Below are positions 40,763-49,007 of a stretch of DNA of 52,718 nt, in pieces. This stretch comes from Mariniradius saccharolyticus AK6. Its GTDB lineage: Bacteria > Bacteroidota > Bacteroidia > Cytophagales > Cyclobacteriaceae. The DNA lies in NCBI RefSeq assembly GCF_000330725.2, contig NZ_AMZY02000026.1, positions 1-52,718 on the forward strand, written 5' to 3'. Each line of letters starts with the position of its first letter. Positions within the stretch are counted from its first letter, which is position 1. A program made the translations under genes and the position numbers. The notes beneath the pieces were generated by a model. The model was given only the letters and a program-made list of their open reading frames with translations. It searched no databases and had not been told where the DNA came from.

Positions 40763-41986
40763 TTAAGCGACTTGAAGTTTTTTGAATTTCGATTTGTCAA
40801 ATTGCTCTTGGGCGTATTTGGCATCGATGACGAGTTCTTTTACCGATTCATCCGATGGCAATTCATACATCGCGTCGGTAATGATCGCTTCGCAAATTGA
40901 CCGCAGTCCGCGGGCACCAAGGTTGTATTCCATGGCTTTTTCCACGATATAGTCTATTCCGCTTTCCTCAAATACCAATTTCACGCCTTCCATGTCCATC
41001 AGCTTCTTGTACTGCTTGGTAAGGGCGTTTTTGGGTTCGGTCAGGATACTCTTGAGCGCGTCCTTGTCCAATGGATCCAAATGCGTCACTACAGGCAATC
41101 GTCCGATCAGCTCGGGGATCAAGCCAAAGGATTTCAGATCTTGTGCAGTCACATATTGGAGCATGTTGGTACGATCCACCTGTCTGCCTTCGTATACCTT
41201 GTTGAAACCGAGTGGCTGAGTATTGAGTCTTTTGGCAATATGGCGTCCGATTCCGTCAAATGCGCCACCGCAGATGAAGAGGATATTTTCGGTGTTGACC
41301 TGGATCATCTTCTGATCGGGGTGCTTCCGGCCCCCTTGAGGCGGTACGTTCACGACCGTTCCTTCCAGAAGTTTCAGCAAAGCCTGCTGTACACCTTCTC
41401 CGCTTACATCGCGTGTAATGGAGGGGTTGTCTGATTTTCGGGCGATCTTATCGATCTCGTCGATATAGACTATGCCTCTTTCAGCAGCTTCGACATTGTA
41501 ATCAGCCGCCTGAAGCAGCCTAGTCAGGATGCTTTCCACGTCTTCACCTACATATCCCGCTTCCGTAAGTACCGTAGCATCAGCGATGCAAAAAGGCACT
41601 TCTAGGACTTTGGCAAGAGTCTTTGCCAGGTAGGTTTTTCCGGTTCCGGTATCCCCCACCATGATGATATTGGATTTTTCGATCCGGATATCCTCGTCTT
41701 CGTGCTTTTGAAGCAGGCGCTTAAAGTGGTTGTAAACCGCCACTGTCAGCACTTTCTTGGCCTCATACTGTCCAATGACGTACTGGTTCAGGTAATCGGT
41801 CAGTTCTTTTGGCTTTTTCAGCTTGAACTTGGGCTGCTTTGTCGGCTTGCGGTTTTTGTCCTCCTCACCCAAGATCTGATGGGCTTGTTCGATACAAAAG
41901 TTGCAGATATGCGCCGAAATCCCTGAGACCATGAGGTCCACGTCTTTCTTGTTTCTGCCGCAAAAGGAACAGGTGACTTGTGCCAT
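40763..41986 (-). CDS. clpX: ATP-dependent Clp protease ATP-binding subunit ClpX
   Basis: A 407-residue AAA+ unfoldase. N-terminal zinc-binding domain [17 protein letters not shown] with a second Cys pair in CNFCIEQA, then Walker [17 protein letters not shown] (observed GDTGTGKT), [32 protein letters not shown] and the pore loop region. It unfolds substrates for ClpP. Its start codon overlaps the clpP stop (TAATG), so clpP and clpX are coupled. Confidence 0.98.
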   Translation of the reverse strand: MAQVTCSFCGRNKKDVDLMVSGISAHICNFCIEQAHQILGEEDKNRKPTKQPKFKLKKPKELTDYLNQYVIGQYEAKKVLTVAVYNHFKRLLQKHEDEDIRIEKSNIIMVGDTGTGKTYLAKTLAKVLEVPFCIADATVLTEAGYVGEDVESILTRLLQAADYNVEAAERGIVYIDEIDKIARKSDNPSITRDVSGEGVQQALLKLLEGTVVNVPPQGGRKHPDQKMIQVNTENILFICGGAFDGIGRHIAKRLNTQPLGFNKVYEGRQVDRTNMLQYVTAQDLKSFGLIPELIGRLPVVTHLDPLDKDALKSILTEPKNALTKQYKKLMDMEGVKLVFEESGIDYIVEKAMEYNLGARGLRSICEAIITDAMYELPSDESVKELVIDAKYAQEQFDKSKFKKLQVA

Positions 41987-42660
41987 TATTTGGTTTTTCT
42001 GATCAATACTTCGTCGATGAGGCCATATTCTTTAGCTTCAGGGGCCCTCATCCAGTAATCCCTATCCGAGTCGCGTTCGATTTCGTCGTAGGTTTTGCCT
42101 GAGTGGTCGGCGAGGATTTGGTAGAGTTCCTGCTTCATCGAAAGGATCAATTTGAGGGATATTTCCATGTCTTTGGACTGACCCTGCATGCCTCCCGAAG
42201 GCTGGTGGATCATTACCCTGGAGTGTTGCAGTGCGGACCTTTTGTCTTTTGCTCCGCCAGCCAATAAGACTGCGCCCATGGAGGCAGCGATTCCGGTACA
42301 GATCGTAGCTACATCAGGCTGGATATACTGCATCGTATCATAGATGCCCAATCCTGCGGTAACTGAGCCTCCGGGGCTATTGATGTAAAGCAAAACGTCC
42401 TTTTTTGGATCTGTGGACTCCAGGAAGAGAAGTTGGGCGGTAATGATGTTGGCGATAAAATCATCCACTTGGGTACCCAAGAAAATGATCCTGTCCATGA
42501 TCAATCGGGAGAAAACGTCGATCTCACGGAAGTTGGTCGGTCTTTCTTCGATTACGGAACGGGTCATGTTTTCCACGAAAGTGCTGTATTGGTCAAATGC
42601 ATTGCCGCTGATGCCTCTTCCGTGGACGGCGTATTTCCTGAATTCGTCTTTGTTGAACAT
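41986..42660 (-). CDS. clpP: ATP-dependent Clp protease proteolytic subunit
   Basis: A 224-residue serine protease of the ClpP family. The start [20 protein letters not shown] was preferred because the upstream extension (to 42684) is promoter sequence. Catalytic Ser in [16 protein letters not shown], catalytic His in [10 protein letters not shown] and the Asp in the RDSDRDYWM region; [19 protein letters not shown] is the handle region. It degrades proteins delivered by ClpX, which is encoded immediately downstream. Confidence 0.97.
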   Translation of the reverse strand: MFNKDEFRKYAVHGRGISGNAFDQYSTFVENMTRSVIEERPTNFREIDVFSRLIMDRIIFLGTQVDDFIANIITAQLLFLESTDPKKDVLLYINSPGGSVTAGLGIYDTMQYIQPDVATICTGIAASMGAVLLAGGAKDKRSALQHSRVMIHQPSGGMQGQSKDMEISLKLILSMKQELYQILADHSGKTYDEIERDSDRDYWMRAPEAKEYGLIDEVLIRKTK

Positions 42661-42681
42661 AATCTGAGATATGGTTTGGTA

Positions 42682-42689
42682 CAAAAATA
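42682..42689 (-). promoter_or_regulatory. Candidate clpP -7 box
   Basis: TATTTTTG on the minus strand matches TAnnTTTG and ends 21 bases before the clpP start at 42660. A TTG lies 15 bases upstream (42707-42705), a shorter gap than usual, so this is uncertain. It would give clpP-clpX a promoter separate from tig, after the tig terminator. Confidence 0.4.
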
Positions 42690-42694
42690 AAAAA

Positions 42695-42712
42695 AGCCCT
42701 TAATCAAGGACT
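42695..42712 (-). terminator. Terminator between tig and clpP
   Basis: A 7-bp stem (one G-U pair) with a 4-base loop, followed by a run of seven T on the minus strand. It separates trigger factor from clpP, which are otherwise in the classic tig-clpP-clpX order. Confidence 0.75.
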
Positions 42713-42737
42713 TTTTCATAACGCTTTTATCCCGAAA

Positions 42738-44066
42738 TTAGTTTTCCATCAATTTCTTGAATTGGTCCACGTTGACCACCTCGCTTTTCACGTTGGCTTT
42801 TTCCTTCACAAAGGCCAAAACCTTCTCGTTTTGGACTGAGGTCAGCATTTGCATATAATTGTTGCCCTCGTTGCCTTTTAGGTAATTGTCCACAAATCGG
42901 TCCATACTGTCTTCCAATTGTCCGATCATTCCGTAGGACGCAAATTGCTCGCGAAGCATCTCTTTGGTCTTTTCGATCACGTCTGCATGCTCAGCTTGAA
43001 TGCCGTTGTCTTTTGCAATCTTGTTGGAAATCAGCGTCCAAACCAACTGCTTGGCGTAGATTGGATATTCTTCCTCGACCTGTTGCTCGGTTACTTTGCC
43101 TTCGTTGGCTTTGAAAAGCCATTCTTTGAGGAAAGACTCCGGCAGGTCAATGCTTGCTTTTGCCACCAAAGCTTCCTTGATTTTCTCTTCGGTGTATACC
43201 TTAAGATCTTTGTTGTAGTTTTCAGAAAGGATGGATTTCACTTTTCCCCTCAAGGCTTCCTCTGAATCTACTTGGCCAATACCGAACAGCTTATCGAAAA
43301 ACTCCTGGTCAAGGTCCGCCAATTCCGTCCTGTTTATGTTTTGGACAGTGAAGGTGAATTTTCCTGAGAGGTTGGCTGCCTCTTCTTCACTGACGCCCAC
43401 GGTCTCGGCCAAGTCTTCCTTGATGGTTTTGGAAGGATCAAATTCAACGACGTCTCCTTTTTTCAGCCCGATGAATTGGTTTTTTGCTTTTTCTTCGATT
43501 TTGGAAATGGGCAACGAGAATGATTTCTCGAAGCTGCCGTCAGCTGCTTTCAGGTCTCCATAAAGGAAGTCGTTGTCTTGGCTGACTTCTGGATTGGTCA
43601 TTTTTCCATACTGGCTGCGGAGATTTTGGATCGCATCCTCCACCTGTTGCTGGTCCATGTCGATGGTATAGGATTTGGCGTCAATGCTTCCACCCACATC
43701 CACGGTGATATCTTCGACAAACCCAATCTTGTATTTAAACTCAAATTCCTTTTGGGTATCCCAATCGATCTTATCCGCATCTTCGACTTCCGGGAGTGGA
43801 TCTCCCAGGATTTTGAAGGTTTGGGCTTTGAGGTAGTCATTTAGCGAGGATGAGAGGATACTGTTGATTTCCTCGACCAACACGGCTGTACCGTACATTT
43901 TTTTCACTATTTGCAAAGGAGCCTTACCAGGTCTGAAACCCCTGATCGTTGCTTTTTTTGCATAGTCTTTCAGTTTGGCTTCAACCTTTGGTTGGTAATC
44001 TGCTTCGTTTAGTCTAATTTTAACAGAAGCCTGATTTGCCGCGTGCTTGTCTAGTGTAATTTCCAA
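42738..44066 (-). CDS. tig: Trigger factor (TTG start)
   Basis: A 442-residue ribosome-associated chaperone and prolyl isomerase. EITLDKHAANQASVKIRLNEADYQPKVEAKLK, KKATIRGFRPGKAPLQIVKKMYG with the ribosome-binding motif GFRPGKAP, the PPIase domain around residues 150-240, and a helical C-terminal part with the CSFFGGYMIGQ-type region (here FASYGMIGQLEDSM). The start codon is TTG (44066-44064), preferred because family members begin at MEITLDK and no ATG lies nearby in frame. It is upstream of clpP-clpX on the same strand, with a terminator between. Confidence 0.95.
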   Translation of the reverse strand: MEITLDKHAANQASVKIRLNEADYQPKVEAKLKDYAKKATIRGFRPGKAPLQIVKKMYGTAVLVEEINSILSSSLNDYLKAQTFKILGDPLPEVEDADKIDWDTQKEFEFKYKIGFVEDITVDVGGSIDAKSYTIDMDQQQVEDAIQNLRSQYGKMTNPEVSQDNDFLYGDLKAADGSFEKSFSLPISKIEEKAKNQFIGLKKGDVVEFDPSKTIKEDLAETVGVSEEEAANLSGKFTFTVQNINRTELADLDQEFFDKLFGIGQVDSEEALRGKVKSILSENYNKDLKVYTEEKIKEALVAKASIDLPESFLKEWLFKANEGKVTEQQVEEEYPIYAKQLVWTLISNKIAKDNGIQAEHADVIEKTKEMLREQFASYGMIGQLEDSMDRFVDNYLKGNEGNNYMQMLTSVQNEKVLAFVKEKANVKSEVVNVDQFKKLMEN

Positions 44067-44171
44067 TTTGCTAAATTTTGGTGTGAATGGAATTTAAAAA
44101 ACCCCCAATCCCAATTCTTGGTCGAGGACCTTTGCAGGGTCGAGTTCCGAAATGTGATTGAGGGTTGAGCT

Positions 44172-44256
44172 TGGTGCGGATAGAGGGACTCGAACCCCCA
44201 TGCCTTGCGGCGCTAGATCCTAAGTCTAGTGCGTCTACCAATTTCGCCACATCCGC
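44172..44256 (-). tRNA. tRNA-Leu (anticodon TAG)
   Basis: An 85-nt class II tRNA with encoded CCA. 5' GCGGATG pairs with 3' ..TATCCGC, followed by A and CCA. The D arm GAAATTGGTAGACGC, anticodon stem CTAGA/TCTAG with loop CTTAGGA (anticodon TAG, complement at 44220-44222), a variable arm, and a T arm with TTCGAGT are all visible. It reads CUN leucine codons. It lies upstream of tig on the same strand. Confidence 0.97.
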
Positions 44257-44385
44257 TTCATGTGGCCGCAAAGGTAATAAGTATTATCTAACTTGCAAAA
44301 GGTGAAATTTATTTTCCTCGCTGAATAATTGTAGCCACTGTTTTTTTGTTTGACTTAAAATGGGATTTGATTTAGCTTCGACACT

Positions 44386-46611
44386 ATGATACAGATTGAT
44401 TTGGAAGAAGAGCGGAAAGAGATTTTAAAGCGTTACCGAAAGCTTCTCAAGATGGCAAAGCCACTCTTGAAGGAAGGCGACGCCCGGATCATCAAAAAGG
44501 CTTTTTCCATATCCAATGATGCGCACAAGGAAATGCGTCGAAAATCCGGCGAACCCTACATCTATCACCCCTTGGAAGTCGCCATGATTTGTGTGGAGGA
44601 AATAGGTTTGGGGACGACGAGTATCGTTGCAGCATTACTTCACGACGTAGTGGAGGATACTGATTGGGAATTGGAAGACATCGAGCGGGAATTTGGACAC
44701 AAAGTCGCGACGATCATCGACGGGCTTACCAAAATTTCCGGCGTGTTCGAATACGGATCATCACAGCAGGCGGAAAATTTCCGGAAAATGCTGCTTACGC
44801 TCTCCGATGACGTGCGGGTCATTTTGATCAAACTGGCGGATCGCTTGAACAATATGCGGACGCTGGACAGCATGCCAAGGCACAAGCAATTGAAAATCGC
44901 TTCGGAGACCATGTATCTATATGCGCCGTTGGCGCACCGCCTTGGATTGTATGCGATCAAGTCAGAATTGGAGGACCTTTACCTCAAGTTCACGGATTCG
45001 GAGACGTATCGATTCATCGCCAATAAGATCAACGAGACGAGGATTTCGAGGAATCGGTTCATCAAGACTTTTATTGCGCCTATTGAAGAGGAGTTGGAAA
45101 GCCAAGGTTTTAGATTCACAATCAAGGGCCGACCAAAATCTGTTTTCTCGATCTACAACAAGATGAAGAAACAGAATATCCCCTTTGAAGAGGTGTATGA
45201 TCTGTTTGCCATTCGAATCATCATTGATTCGGAGATCGATAATGAAAAGGCGGATTGTTGGCAGGTGTACAGTATCGTGACGGACTTTTATCGTCCAAAT
45301 CCTGACCGCCTGCGCGATTGGATCAGCACGCCAAGGGCCAATGGGTATGAGTCGCTTCATACCACCGTAATGAGCAATACCGGCCAATGGGTAGAAGTGC
45401 AAATTCGGACCGTCCGTATGGATGATATCGCTGAACGCGGATATGCGGCCCATTGGAAATACAAGGAAAAAGATGCAGCACAGGGGGGGAAAGGGCCATC
45501 TGGCCTGGACGAGTGGATCACCCAAGTACGATCCCTGCTGGAATCAAATGACGGCAATGCCATCGAATTTATGGATGATTTCCGTGGCAATTTGTTCCAT
45601 GACGAAGTATTCGTCTTCACGCCAAAAGGGGAGTTGAAAGTATTGCCACATGGCGCGACGGCACTTGACTTTGCTTTTGAGATACATACAGAGGTCGGAG
45701 CGAAATGCATCGGGGCAAAAGTCAATACACGCCTCGTCCCAATTAACCACAAGCTGAAAAACGGAGACCAAGTCGAGATCTTGACTTCGGCGAAGCAAAG
45801 ACCAACGGAAGATTGGCTCAACAGTGTCGTCACCTCCCGGGCCAAAGCAAAAATCAAGGACGCGCTGAAAGAGGAAAAGCGATCTACCATCTTGGATGGG
45901 AAGGAAATCGTCCAACGCAAGCTCAAGCAGATGAAGATGGACTTCAATTCTGAAATCGTGGAGCAGCTGAGGGCTTATTTTGAGACAAAGACTCCTAATG
46001 AATTTTATTATAAAATCGGGAAAGGAATAATCGATCCTACCTCGATCAAGAGTTTCAAGGATTTTAAGGAACAAAAACGCCAAAAAAGTAAGCCTTCACT
46101 TGATAAAGTGAAGGATGAATCCAGTTTTACAAAAGAGATCAAAAACCTGAAAGGCCCCGAACATGACCAGCTACTCATTGGCGAGGATATGGATGTGGTC
46201 GATTACATTTTGGCCAAATGCTGCAATCCAATCCCAGGCGACGACGTTTTTGGCTTTGTCACCGTCAATGAAGGGATCAAAATCCACCGAACCTCATGTC
46301 CAAATGCCTTGGAATTGCTATCAAACCACGGCAACCGGGTGATCAAAGCACGCTGGACTTCCCAGCAGCAGATAGCTTTCCTCGCGGGGTTGCGCATAGT
46401 CGGGACCGACAGGGTAGGCTTGATCAACGATGTTACCAAAGTAATTTCCAACGAATTGAAGGTCAACATGCGATCCATCACAGTAGATTCGGACAGTGGT
46501 ATTTTTGAAGGGACGATCAAGCTGTATGTCCACAGTACCCAGCATTTGGAAAAGTTGATGAGCAATCTATCCAAAGTAGAAGGGATCATCAAAGTCGCGA
46601 GATTTGATTGA
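44386..46611 (+). CDS. Bifunctional (p)ppGpp synthetase/hydrolase, RelA/SpoT family
   Basis: A 741-residue stringent response enzyme. The HD hydrolase domain is intact (YIYHPLEVAMI, LLHDVVEDTDW, LADRLNNMRTL). The synthetase domain follows (FTIKGRPKSVFSIYNKMKKQ, YDLFAIRIIID, NGYESLHTTVM). Then come TGS (VFVFTPKGELKVLPHGATALDFAF), a CC/zinc region with ILAKCCNPIPGDD, and a C-terminal ACT domain. Both activities are therefore plausible (Rel/SpoT type). A run of seven G lies in the coding strand around 45483-45489. Confidence 0.97.
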   Translation: MIQIDLEEERKEILKRYRKLLKMAKPLLKEGDARIIKKAFSISNDAHKEMRRKSGEPYIYHPLEVAMICVEEIGLGTTSIVAALLHDVVEDTDWELEDIEREFGHKVATIIDGLTKISGVFEYGSSQQAENFRKMLLTLSDDVRVILIKLADRLNNMRTLDSMPRHKQLKIASETMYLYAPLAHRLGLYAIKSELEDLYLKFTDSETYRFIANKINETRISRNRFIKTFIAPIEEELESQGFRFTIKGRPKSVFSIYNKMKKQNIPFEEVYDLFAIRIIIDSEIDNEKADCWQVYSIVTDFYRPNPDRLRDWISTPRANGYESLHTTVMSNTGQWVEVQIRTVRMDDIAERGYAAHWKYKEKDAAQGGKGPSGLDEWITQVRSLLESNDGNAIEFMDDFRGNLFHDEVFVFTPKGELKVLPHGATALDFAFEIHTEVGAKCIGAKVNTRLVPINHKLKNGDQVEILTSAKQRPTEDWLNSVVTSRAKAKIKDALKEEKRSTILDGKEIVQRKLKQMKMDFNSEIVEQLRAYFETKTPNEFYYKIGKGIIDPTSIKSFKDFKEQKRQKSKPSLDKVKDESSFTKEIKNLKGPEHDQLLIGEDMDVVDYILAKCCNPIPGDDVFGFVTVNEGIKIHRTSCPNALELLSNHGNRVIKARWTSQQQIAFLAGLRIVGTDRVGLINDVTKVISNELKVNMRSITVDSDSGIFEGTIKLYVHSTQHLEKLMSNLSKVEGIIKVARFD

Positions 46612-46681
46612 TGAGTGGGAGCGTTGTCGGTTTTCCCGCGCATTGAATAACACGGCGCGGTCGTTGCCGGCTTTCACTTAA

Positions 46682-46714
46682 TTGAATTTTTTCTGCGGCT
46701 TAACGTTATATTTG
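46682..46714 (+). promoter_or_regulatory. fur promoter
   Basis: TTG (46682-46684), a 22-base spacer, then TATATTTG (46707-46714), an exact TAnnTTTG match, 17 bases before the ATG at 46732. Confidence 0.6.
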
Positions 46715-46731
46715 CACAAAACTGAAGATTC

Positions 46732-47199
46732 ATGGCATTAAATCCCGCCCAATTCGACGAGGTCAAAAAAATCTTTACGGCATATCTGGAAAACAAGAAA
46801 TTGAGAAAAACGCCCGAGCGTTATGCCATTTTGGAAGAGATATATGATCGCACGGGGCACTTTGACGTGGAGTCGCTCTACATCAGCATGAAAAACAAAA
46901 ACTACCGCGTCAGCCGGGCGACTGTTTATAACACTTTGGATTTGTTGGAAGAATGTGACTTGGTCACCAAGCATCAGTTTGGAAAAAACATTGCCCAGTT
47001 TGAGAAATCATACGGATACAAGCAACACGACCATTTGATTTGCATTGAATGCAACAAAGTGCTGGAATTTTGTGATCCGCGTATCCAAAATATCCAAAAT
47101 ACCGTAAGTGAAATCTTGAACTTCAAAATCCTGCATCATTCCCTGATTCTTTACGGAACCTGCAAAAACGAAAACTGCGAAAACAAACTGAAGCTATGA
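46732..47199 (+). CDS. Fur family transcriptional regulator
   Basis: A 155-residue Fur-type metal-responsive repressor. Winged helix: [51 protein letters not shown] in successive parts. Metal-binding region: [20 protein letters not shown] with the CxxC pair, and the second pair CKNENC near the C-terminus, giving a structural zinc site. Whether it senses Fe, Zn or peroxide is not clear. Its stop overlaps the start of the STAS protein gene by ATGA. Confidence 0.95.
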   Translation: MALNPAQFDEVKKIFTAYLENKKLRKTPERYAILEEIYDRTGHFDVESLYISMKNKNYRVSRATVYNTLDLLEECDLVTKHQFGKNIAQFEKSYGYKQHDHLICIECNKVLEFCDPRIQNIQNTVSEILNFKILHHSLILYGTCKNENCENKLKL

Positions 47200-47543
47200 A
47201 ATTGAAATATAGGACCGAGAAGTCCGGTAGTGCCCAGTATCTTTTTATTATCGGAGATTTGATAGGCGACGAGTTGGGACCGAAATTGGTCGAATTGGTC
47301 TCTGATGCCGTCAATGAAAAGGTCACGGATTTTGTGATCGACCTCTCGGAAGTGCGGTATATCTCCTCATCCGGTATAGGTCTCCTGATTACGATGCTTA
47401 CCAAAATGCGGAATTCCGGCGGGGAGGTTTATCTGTCCGCACCTTCGGAGCATGTCAAAAAGCTGTTGATCATCACAAAGCTCAACAACATTTTTACCGT
47501 TTTTTCATCTATCGAAGAAGCGAAGGCCGCCGTTCAAAAATAA
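47196..47543 (+). CDS. STAS domain protein (anti-sigma factor antagonist-like)
   Basis: A 115-residue STAS domain: [59 protein letters not shown] in successive parts. The SSSGIG segment carries the Ser that is phosphorylated in SpoIIAA/RsbV proteins. It is translationally coupled to a Fur-type gene by an ATGA overlap, which is unusual for a partner-switching protein, since no anti-sigma factor kinase or sigma factor gene is nearby. Its partner is probably encoded elsewhere. Confidence 0.93.
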   Translation: MKLKYRTEKSGSAQYLFIIGDLIGDELGPKLVELVSDAVNEKVTDFVIDLSEVRYISSSGIGLLITMLTKMRNSGGEVYLSAPSEHVKKLLIITKLNNIFTVFSSIEEAKAAVQK

Positions 47544-47637
47544 TCACTCACAAAAACAAAAGGGTTGTTTGTTATTCTTTGTTGATATGACAAACTTCAC
47601 GAGGAATTTTGATTCAATCCAACTTTAGAATACAAGT

Positions 47638-48909
47638 ATGAAAATGGATGTTCTTTTAGGACTGCAATGGGGAGACGAGGGAAAAGGTAAAATCGTCGAC
47701 GTGCTCGCACCGCGGTACGATGTCGTTGCGAGGTTTCAAGGAGGACCCAATGCTGGCCATACTTTGGAATTTGACGGCATCAAACATGTGCTCCACCAAA
47801 TCCCATCTGGGATTTTCCGGGAAAATATCCGAAATATCGTCGGCAATGGCGTTGTGCTCGATCCCGTGATCCTCCGCAAGGAGATCGAGGGACTGCAACG
47901 CTTCAACATCTCATTCAAGAAAAACCTTTTTGTCTCCAAAAAGGCGACAATCATTATCCCTACCCATAAGCTGTTGGATGCTGCCTACGAAAAATCCAAG
48001 GGCGACAAAAAGATCGGATCGACGCTGAAGGGGATCGGGCCGACTTACCAAGACAAAATTGGTAGGGTTGCACTCAGGATCGGGGATATTTTGGCGGATG
48101 ATTTCAGGGAAAAATATACTGCACTGGTATCGAAGCACATGGAAATTCTTTCCTTTTACGATTATGATGCATCCAATCTGCCCGAATTGGAGAAGGCCTT
48201 TTTTGAAGCGGTGGAGTTTTGCAAAACACTGAACTTGGTCGATAGTGAGTACGAGATGAACGACCTCCTCCAAAATGGCAAAAAAGTATTGGCGGAGGGC
48301 GCTCAGGGTTCTTTGTTGGATATTGATTTTGGAAGCTATCCTTTTGTGACCTCCAGCAATACAATGGCCGCCGGTGCTTGTACCGGTCTTGGCGTTTCGC
48401 CCTCCAAGATTGGAGAAGTGTTTGGGATTTTCAAGGCGTATTGCACCAGGGTCGGAAGTGGACCTTTTCCAACCGAGCTGTTTGATGCGACCGGAGAGGC
48501 CATGCGCAAGGAGGGTAATGAATTTGGGTCTACAACGGGACGTCCAAGAAGGTGTGGATGGTTGGACTTACCTTCGTTGAAATATTCCATCATGATCAAT
48601 GGCGTGACGCAGCTGTTTATGATGAAGGCGGATGTGTTAAATATCTTTGACCAAATCAATGTCTGTACCCATTATGAACTTCCCGACGGAAGCCGGGTGG
48701 ATAGATTGGCCTATGAGCAGAATGACGGCGATGTCAAGCCGATCTACAAAACCCTGCCTGGCTGGCATACATCTTTGGCATCGGTGACGAGCTTTGAACA
48801 GTTTCCGAAGGAACTCAAAGATTACGTGACCTACATCGAGGGAGAATTGAATGTTCCGATCAAGCTTGTCTCGGTCGGTCCTGATCGAAAACAAACGATA
48901 CTTAGGTAA
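47638..48909 (+). CDS. purA: Adenylosuccinate synthetase
   Basis: A 423-residue GTP-dependent enzyme that converts IMP and aspartate to adenylosuccinate in AMP synthesis. The GLQWGDEGKGKIVD P-loop-like motif, QGGPNAGHT, GSTLKGIGPTYQDKIGR, LLDIDFGSYPFVTSSNT, STTGRPRRCGWLD and the C-terminal LKLVSVGPDRKQTI-type end (observed IKLVSVGPDRKQTI) are all family hallmarks. It may be read together with the fur-STAS pair upstream. It is followed by a terminator. Confidence 0.98.
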   Translation: MKMDVLLGLQWGDEGKGKIVDVLAPRYDVVARFQGGPNAGHTLEFDGIKHVLHQIPSGIFRENIRNIVGNGVVLDPVILRKEIEGLQRFNISFKKNLFVSKKATIIIPTHKLLDAAYEKSKGDKKIGSTLKGIGPTYQDKIGRVALRIGDILADDFREKYTALVSKHMEILSFYDYDASNLPELEKAFFEAVEFCKTLNLVDSEYEMNDLLQNGKKVLAEGAQGSLLDIDFGSYPFVTSSNTMAAGACTGLGVSPSKIGEVFGIFKAYCTRVGSGPFPTELFDATGEAMRKEGNEFGSTTGRPRRCGWLDLPSLKYSIMINGVTQLFMMKADVLNIFDQINVCTHYELPDGSRVDRLAYEQNDGDVKPIYKTLPGWHTSLASVTSFEQFPKELKDYVTYIEGELNVPIKLVSVGPDRKQTILR

Positions 48910-48918
48910 ATGAATTAT

Positions 48919-48947
48919 AAGGGCTGCCACAAAGAAGCCCTTTTTAT
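48919..48947 (+). terminator. Terminator of purA
   Basis: Stem AAGGGCT (48919-48925) with AGCCCTT (48936-48942), loop of 10 bases, followed by a T-rich tail. Confidence 0.75.
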
Positions 48948-49007
48948 TTTTAGGTGAAATAAGTATTTTTCAATCCGATTCTTGTTTTTCGTTTAAGATC
49001 TGCCCAA

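Noticed and set aside
46636-46660. Hairpin CCGCGC/GCGCGG after relA/spoT as a terminator
   Set aside because: The stem is short with a 13-base loop and no T run follows directly.
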